The translations under genes and the position numbers were made by a program. From the NCBI GenBank assembly GCA_945619025.1, contig CALZBJ010000018.1:1-38396 (forward strand): a stretch of 38,396 bases of DNA. The letters run 5' to 3'. Positions 33,617-38,396 of the stretch are shown here, piece by piece. Origin of the DNA: CALZBJ01 sp945619025. GTDB lineage: Bacteria; Pseudomonadota; Gammaproteobacteria; Cardiobacteriales; Wohlfahrtiimonadaceae. Numbering within the stretch: the stretch's first letter is position 1; every line of letters begins with the position of its first letter. Under the pieces are notes generated by a model, which made no database searches, had not been told where the DNA came from, and was given only the letters and a program-made list of their open reading frames with translations.

Positions 33617-35194
33617 ATGGCCGCGCGAATCTATTTTTGGGTGAAATGGCTGGTGTTGGGCTTTGTGCTAATTTCGGTTGCGATCACCATTATCACGCTA
33701 ACGTTTAAAGATTTTAAGCCCAATCCCAACTTTATGGGGAAAAAACGCCCGCCGATCGATCGCTCCTATCAAACCAAAATTGATCAAGCGCTTGACCCAA
33801 TTCTTGCTGAGCATGCAGGAGAAACGGGGCTTGTGCTCCTAGAGGATAATCTAGACGCCTTTGCCATTCGCGCGATTACGGCGAGAAATGCAGAGCGAAC
33901 GCTCGATGTTCAATACTATATTTGGAATGATGATCTGACCGGCCATATGCTCGGTATGGAGCTTTTAAAGGCGGCCGATCGAGGGGTTTTTGTGCGGATT
34001 TTGCTCGATGATCTTAATGCCATCAATAAAGACTCGGTATTATCTGGATTAGCGGGGCATCCGCAGATTGAGATTCGCCTTTTTAATCCGATTCATAGTC
34101 GTCAAAATATCATTACACGCAGCGTTGAGATGGTATTTCGGGGTTTAAGCTTAAATCGTCGCATGCATAATAAAGCGTGGATTGCTGATAGTCAGCTCGC
34201 GATTATTGGCGGGCGCAATATTGGTAATGAATATTTCGATGCTGATCCAGAAACCAACTTTTTTGATGTTGATCTTCTGTTAGCGGGAAAAGCGGTAGGG
34301 GAGACGGAGGCGATTTTCGATCAATTTTGGGATAGCCCTGCGGTGATTCCGTTTAAGCAGATTATCCCTTGGAAGAAAAAGTCGCTACAAAAACTGCGCG
34401 AACGTGAGCTTGAAATTGATGCCGCGGAGCATGATATTCGGGAACTCTATTTGGCAGAGATTAAAGCCTCTCCTTCGATTCGTGAGCTCTTTTTAGGGGA
34501 GCGAGAAATCATTTGGACCGATAAGGCGCACGTCTATTCAGATCCGCCTGAAAAAGTGTTTGATGAGAATGAGGACGAATGGCTCGTGAATACGGTTTTA
34601 CACCGCGCTTGGGGCAGCGCCTCGGAGGAGTTTTATCTCATTTCGCCCTATTTTGTCCCCGGTGAAGCGGGCGTTACCCAAATTTGTGATCTGCGTGAGC
34701 GAAATGTTAATGTTCAAATTTTAACCAATTCGTTGGCAGCTAATGATGTGATGATGGTGCACGGGGGGTATGCGCCGTATCGTAAACCGCTCCTTGAATG
34801 TGGCGCGACGCTCTATGAATTAATGCCCTTTAATATGGGGAAACGTCAAGGGATTGGGGCAAAAGGCGCGAGTCTGCATACCAAAGCCTTTATTATTGAT
34901 AATCGTCTCAGTTTTATCGGCTCCTTTAATCATGATCCTCGCTCAGCACGGCTCAATACCGAGATGGGGATCTTATTTGAGAGCGAAGCAATTACCGATA
35001 GTTTGAAAGATCTGTATGAAAATCACGTCACCCGACAAAATAGTTACACCCTCTTTTTAGAGGAAGGAAAAATTCGTTGGCGGGATGAAGCGGAAGGGGG
35101 TCCAAAAATCTGGACTCGCGAACCGGAGACGGGGCTTATTAAACGAGCAATGACCAAAATAGTGAGCTGGCTCCCGATTGAATCGCAATTGTAG
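33617..35194 (+). CDS. Phospholipase D family protein, ClsC-like cardiolipin synthase
   Basis: 525 residues. One N-terminal membrane anchor (about residues 8-30) is followed by two phospholipase D half-sites: MHNKAWIADSQLAIIGGRN (His184, Lys186, Asp191) and LHTKAFIIDNRLSFIGSFN (His421, Lys423, Asp428). Both HKD motifs are intact, so catalysis is expected. The YIWNDDLTGHMLGMELLKAADRGV region (in parts) and the long insert between the motifs are like E. coli ClsC (YmdC), which makes cardiolipin from phosphatidylethanolamine and phosphatidylglycerol with its partner YmdB. No ymdB is adjacent, so the activity is inferred. AAGGAGTC precedes the ATG. The exported-protein gene follows after 99 bases. 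Confidence 0.87.
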   Translation: MAARIYFWVKWLVLGFVLISVAITIITLTFKDFKPNPNFMGKKRPPIDRSYQTKIDQALDPILAEHAGETGLVLLEDNLDAFAIRAITARNAERTLDVQYYIWNDDLTGHMLGMELLKAADRGVFVRILLDDLNAINKDSVLSGLAGHPQIEIRLFNPIHSRQNIITRSVEMVFRGLSLNRRMHNKAWIADSQLAIIGGRNIGNEYFDADPETNFFDVDLLLAGKAVGETEAIFDQFWDSPAVIPFKQIIPWKKKSLQKLRERELEIDAAEHDIRELYLAEIKASPSIRELFLGEREIIWTDKAHVYSDPPEKVFDENEDEWLVNTVLHRAWGSASEEFYLISPYFVPGEAGVTQICDLRERNVNVQILTNSLAANDVMMVHGGYAPYRKPLLECGATLYELMPFNMGKRQGIGAKGASLHTKAFIIDNRLSFIGSFNHDPRSARLNTEMGILFESEAITDSLKDLYENHVTRQNSYTLFLEEGKIRWRDEAEGGPKIWTREPETGLIKRAMTKIVSWLPIESQL

Positions 35195-35293
35195 TGATCT
35201 GTACTTTAGTTAATCCCGCGTTGATTATTTATAATAAAAATCAGCATGTTGTAGAATGTATTGAATGATTTTGAAACGATACGGGATAACAGG

Positions 35294-36328
35294 ATGAAAA
35301 CAGATTTAATAAAAAAACTATCTTACCTATTATTTTTAGTCATTATGATGATTGGTATGGCTAAGGCGGAAGAGCAAGACACTCCACAAGTGAAGTATCA
35401 ATTACATTTTAAGGCGAATTATATTCCTTGTGTAGTTAGAATTAATAATGTATTTATTTTTGATACTTATGATTCAGCGAAAATCCCTAAGCAGTTAAGC
35501 TTTGGACAAGATATTACACAGTATTTAGACCAAGGTAAAAATGAGCTATCCATCTTGGCAACCAATATTGCGGAATATATCCCATCTCATAGAATAGAAC
35601 AGAGCTATTGTGAGGTTGATATTCTTGCCATTTCAAATAATCCTACTACAGGGGACAGAGAGCGCAAAACGGTGAGTAATATTCGTTATTCATATGAAAA
35701 GAATTCCAAATGGTTAAAGCGAAATTTTCCTTATTTACTTTCTATTGCTGAGTCGAATATAAATTTAGAAGAGCGCCTATCATCGAATAAAGTAGAGCTA
35801 AAACAGTTACCGCATGTTTATGATGCAGACAAAAAACCTGTAGAAGAAACTTTGGCATCACGAGCATTTACTGTAAATCATTACCAACCGTTTAGTTGGG
35901 TCAATGATTCGACACCTTTTGAAAATACGCCTGAAAATAAAAAAAGGCTATGGGATAAATATCAAGAGATCTTAAAGGCCGTTGCGGATAAGGATAAAAA
36001 AGCGGTGCGTCAATTAGTTGAGCCCGGGGTTTCCGATATGGCGAGGCATTATGGGGATAGCAATGCGGAAGGTCAGTTTGAATTCTCTTTTGCCGATACG
36101 TTTTATCACTATTTTAATTTAAACCCCGATGTTTATAAGGCAAATCCATTAACGATCGATGATTATGATTTAGAGATTTATGCAGGGGGTAAGTTGTTCA
36201 GATTAAATCAAAAAGGATACACATTAGTTTCACCATTACAGTGGGAAAATAGTGTGAGAGGGACGACGAGGATTTATAATCCGATCTTCACCTTTATTGA
36301 TGGCAAGATTGTGATGGCCTGGTTTTAG
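35294..36328 (+). CDS. Exported protein of unknown function
   Basis: 344 residues from ATG 35294, with a signal peptide (KKLSYLLFLVIMMIGMAKAEE, cleavage after AKA). The in-frame TTG at 35261 would put a charged segment before the signal and is rejected, although no strong ribosome binding site is seen (GGGAT further upstream). Residues 30-110 are beta-rich with DITQYLDQGKNELSILATN, resembling an edge strand of a galactose-binding-like or jelly-roll domain. Residues 215-340 form a second alpha/beta part beginning RLWDKYQEILKAVADKDKKA. No family is recognised. The gene is visibly more AT-rich than its neighbours, which hints at acquisition. It ends just before a terminator shared with fumC. Confidence 0.75.
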   Translation: MKTDLIKKLSYLLFLVIMMIGMAKAEEQDTPQVKYQLHFKANYIPCVVRINNVFIFDTYDSAKIPKQLSFGQDITQYLDQGKNELSILATNIAEYIPSHRIEQSYCEVDILAISNNPTTGDRERKTVSNIRYSYEKNSKWLKRNFPYLLSIAESNINLEERLSSNKVELKQLPHVYDADKKPVEETLASRAFTVNHYQPFSWVNDSTPFENTPENKKRLWDKYQEILKAVADKDKKAVRQLVEPGVSDMARHYGDSNAEGQFEFSFADTFYHYFNLNPDVYKANPLTIDDYDLEIYAGGKLFRLNQKGYTLVSPLQWENSVRGTTRIYNPIFTFIDGKIVMAWF

Positions 36329-36349
36329 ATACATGTTTAAAGCCCCATA

Positions 36350-36385
36350 AAAAATGCCCGCTGGAATGACTTAACGGGCATTTTT
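36350..36385. terminator. Bidirectional terminator between the exported-protein gene and fumC
   Basis: A perfect 11-base stem, AAAAATGCCCG (36350-36360) with CGGGCATTTTT (36375-36385), gives a T run on both strands and serves the two convergent genes. Confidence 0.9.
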
Positions 36386-36409
36386 ATGAATGATGGATTT
36401 TAGATCAGC

Positions 36410-37807
36410 TTATTTTAAGCTACCGACCATCTCTTCGGGTTTAACCCACTCATCAAATTGGGCTTCCGTTAAGTAGCCTAATTCAAGGGCAGATTCTTTA
36501 AGGGTTGTGCCTTTTGCATGGGCATTTTTCGCAATTTTTGCCGCTTTATCGTAACCGATATGGGTGTTAAGCGCGGTAACGAGCATGAGTGAATTATTCA
36601 CAAGCTCTTTAATGCGGTCGCGGTTTGGCTCGATGCCTACGGCGCAGTGATCGTTAAACCCTTGCATTCCGTCGCCTAGAAGACGTACCGATTGTAAAAA
36701 GTTATTGATAATCATTGGGCGGAAAACGTTGAGTTCAAAGTTACCGGATGCACCGCCAATATTGATGGCAACATCGTTCCCCATCACTTGAGCTGCGAGC
36801 ATTGTCATCGCTTCTGATTGGGTCGGATTAACCTTACCTGGCATGATTGAGCTGCCGGGCTCATTTTCAGGAATCGATAATTCGCCAATGCCTGAGCGCG
36901 GGCCTGATGCTAACCAGCGAACGTCGTTAGCAATTTTCATTAATGATGCTGCCAAACCTTTTAATGAACCATGTGCATGAACAATCGCATCAGTGGTAGC
37001 AAGTGCTTCAAATTTGTTGGGTGCTGAGGTGAACGGAATGCCGGTAAATTCAGCAATCTCTTTGGCAACACGCTCGGCGTATTCAGGATGGGTGTTGAGT
37101 CCTGTACCAACCGCTGTTCCACCAAGAGCTAATTCCGCTAAATGGGGAAGAGCATTTTCAATATGCACTAAATTGTGCGCTAGCATTGCTGCCCAACCTG
37201 AAATCTCTTGACCAAGCGTTAATGGTGTTGCGTCTTGAAGATGCGTACGGCCAATTTTAACGATATCTTTAAACTCATCTGATTTTTTAGCAAACGTTGT
37301 TTGAAGATTTTTAAGTTCCGGAATGAGATTGTTTTTAATGCTTGAAACCGCTGCAATGTGCATTGCTGTGGGGAATGAGTCGTTTGAGCTTTGCGCTTTA
37401 TTCACATCATCATTCGGATGCACTAAACGCTCTTCACCACGCACGCCGCCAAGAATTTCACTCGCGCGGTTTGCAAGAACTTCGTTCATATTCATGTTTG
37501 TTTGCGTGCCTGATCCGGTTTGCCACACTGAAAGTGGAAATTCCGTATCATGTTTGCCCGCTAACACTTCATCGGCCGCCTGCATAATCGCTTCCGCTTT
37601 TTTAGCATCAAGATGACCTAAGTCCATATTCACTTTTGCCGCAGAACGTTTCACGATCGCTAATCCGTAAATAAGGGCTTTGGGCATTTTTTCAGTAGAA
37701 ATTTTGAAGTTTTGCAATGAACGTTGCGTTTGGGCGCCCCAGAGTTTATCGCTCGGAACTTTCATATCACCCATGGTGTCTTTTTCTATACGAAATGTAT
37801 CTGACAT
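36410..37807 (-). CDS. fumC: Class II fumarate hydratase
   Basis: Iron-independent tetrameric fumarase interconverting fumarate and malate in the TCA cycle. 465 residues. The superfamily signature GSSIMPGKVNPTQSE (318-332) contains the catalytic-loop serine, GRTHLQDATP holds His189 (E. coli His188), and SSNDSFPTAMH and GSGTQTNMNMNE are conserved. Both the length and the GTGLNTHPEYAERV block distinguish it from aspartase and argininosuccinate lyase. AGAGGAGAATT precedes the ATG. It is monocistronic, divergent from the universal stress gene. Confidence 0.96.
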   Translation of the reverse strand: MSDTFRIEKDTMGDMKVPSDKLWGAQTQRSLQNFKISTEKMPKALIYGLAIVKRSAAKVNMDLGHLDAKKAEAIMQAADEVLAGKHDTEFPLSVWQTGSGTQTNMNMNEVLANRASEILGGVRGEERLVHPNDDVNKAQSSNDSFPTAMHIAAVSSIKNNLIPELKNLQTTFAKKSDEFKDIVKIGRTHLQDATPLTLGQEISGWAAMLAHNLVHIENALPHLAELALGGTAVGTGLNTHPEYAERVAKEIAEFTGIPFTSAPNKFEALATTDAIVHAHGSLKGLAASLMKIANDVRWLASGPRSGIGELSIPENEPGSSIMPGKVNPTQSEAMTMLAAQVMGNDVAINIGGASGNFELNVFRPMIINNFLQSVRLLGDGMQGFNDHCAVGIEPNRDRIKELVNNSLMLVTALNTHIGYDKAAKIAKNAHAKGTTLKESALELGYLTEAQFDEWVKPEEMVGSLK

Positions 37808-37958
37808 CGCTTTAATTCTCCTCTTATGAAAGCCATTAAATTATTTCGTCACAACTTTTATATCATGCCATATTTTACCATCTTCTACAGCTCAATTTTT
37901 GCTGAAATTGACCGATACAATCATCTTTATCGATGGGACTACACAAATATCCGTTTTC

Positions 37959-37967
37959 TGCTATGAT
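37959..37967 (+). promoter_or_regulatory. Candidate extended -10 promoter of the universal stress gene
   Basis: TGC-TATGAT with a weak -35 (ACTACA at 37938-37943). The start would be near 37974, giving a leader of about 63 bases. Confidence 0.5.
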
Positions 37968-38036
37968 TCATGGTGAGAAGTAAATATTAGTAAATGTATT
38001 TAACCTTGTGTTTAATCGATCAAAAGAGGATTGTCC

Positions 38037-38396
38037 ATGTACAATAGAATTTTATTAACAATCGATGGTTCAGAAAATGCGATTCGCGCAGCGAAAGAAG
38101 CAGTTAAAATCGCAACATTATGTCAACACGTGCATGTGGAGATTGTATACGTTATCGCTCCACCAAAAACGCATCGTGAACTGCTCTTAACGCCTACGGA
38201 TAAAGATAAAGAGAAAATCCGCTCAGAGCGCATTGCGCCCGTCGAAGAGCTTCTCAAAGAAGCTGAGATCGATTACTCTGTGATCATCTTCCACGGTGAT
38301 CCCGCACAGACCATTATCGACTACGAAGATGAGAGCCAATTTGATCTTTTAGTGATCGGTAGCCGTGGCCTTAACGTGGTTCAAAAACTGATGATG
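38037..38396 (+). CDS. Universal stress protein (UspA family), C-terminus cut off by the window edge
   Basis: 120 codons are visible and the frame is open at the edge. The opening YNRILLTIDGSENAIRAAKEAV is typical of the first strand and helix of UspA domains. Near the end, LLVIGSRGLNVVQKLMM starts the ATP-binding consensus G-x2-G-x9-G(S/T), though the final glycine-serine lies outside the window, so nucleotide binding cannot be judged. A single-domain protein of about 140 residues is expected. AGAGGA seven bases before ATG 38037 and the extended -10 promoter support the start. A general role in stress survival is inferred from the family. Confidence 0.92.
   Translation, partial: MYNRILLTIDGSENAIRAAKEAVKIATLCQHVHVEIVYVIAPPKTHRELLLTPTDKDKEKIRSERIAPVEELLKEAEIDYSVIIFHGDPAQTIIDYEDESQFDLLVIGSRGLNVVQKLMM

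Overview
The window looks like a chromosomal segment of a gammaproteobacterium of moderate GC content. Its housekeeping genes are of gammaproteobacterial type: BamD, WaaA, RluD with PgeF, a quinolinate synthase with cysteines at the E. coli positions, and a DnaE with the E. coli active-site and clamp-binding motifs. The gene order is not that of Escherichia. The combination would fit a Cardiobacteriales relative such as Ignatzschineria or Wohlfahrtiimonas, but that is a guess. I see no rRNA, tRNA, insertion sequence, CRISPR or prophage. Both ends are cut inside genes: a DUF262 protein on the left and a universal stress protein on the right.

Layout. 1-5143, all minus strand: a truncated DUF262 (GmrSD-like) gene, then a run read as miaB-pepA-gap closed by a terminator at 1153-1187. 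5437-6465: nadA. 6504-10374: rluD-pgeF on the minus strand, divergent from bamD-waaA (cell envelope). 10444-13903: two tandem, very similar succinyl-CoA:acetate-type CoA-transferases, each with its own terminator, facing a CstA-family transporter (14139-15599). 16000-17084: a small lipoprotein and a secreted C92-type papain-like hydrolase. 17131-23996, minus: an MscS-like channel with a long coiled-coil domain, an MFS transporter and dnaE. 24333-25329: an AhpD-like protein and an unknown tail-anchored protein.

25442-30547, minus, is the most interesting region. It is a methionine or organosulfur uptake operon in the order metN-metI-flavin-dependent dehydrogenase-metQ-metQ. It is preceded by an undescribed 40-codon ORF (30425-30547) with a strong ribosome binding site. 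Codons 6-16 of this ORF read MMMCCCSMCCC, and its stop codon lies inside metN. This has the form of a cysteine/methionine-sensing leader peptide translationally coupled to the sulfur transporter, and it is the best candidate in the window for an undescribed regulatory system.

30889-38396: a small membrane protein; an orphan intrinsic terminator with two upstream hairpins (31343-31419) that could be a small RNA or attenuated leader; gdhA; a PhnA/YjdM zinc-ribbon protein; a ClsC-like phospholipase D; an AT-rich exported protein of unknown function; fumC; and the start of a universal stress gene. Taken together, central carbon metabolism (gap, fumC, CoA-transferases, gdhA), cofactor synthesis (nadA) and nutrient uptake (cstA, metNIQ) suggest a heterotroph living on amino and organic acids.
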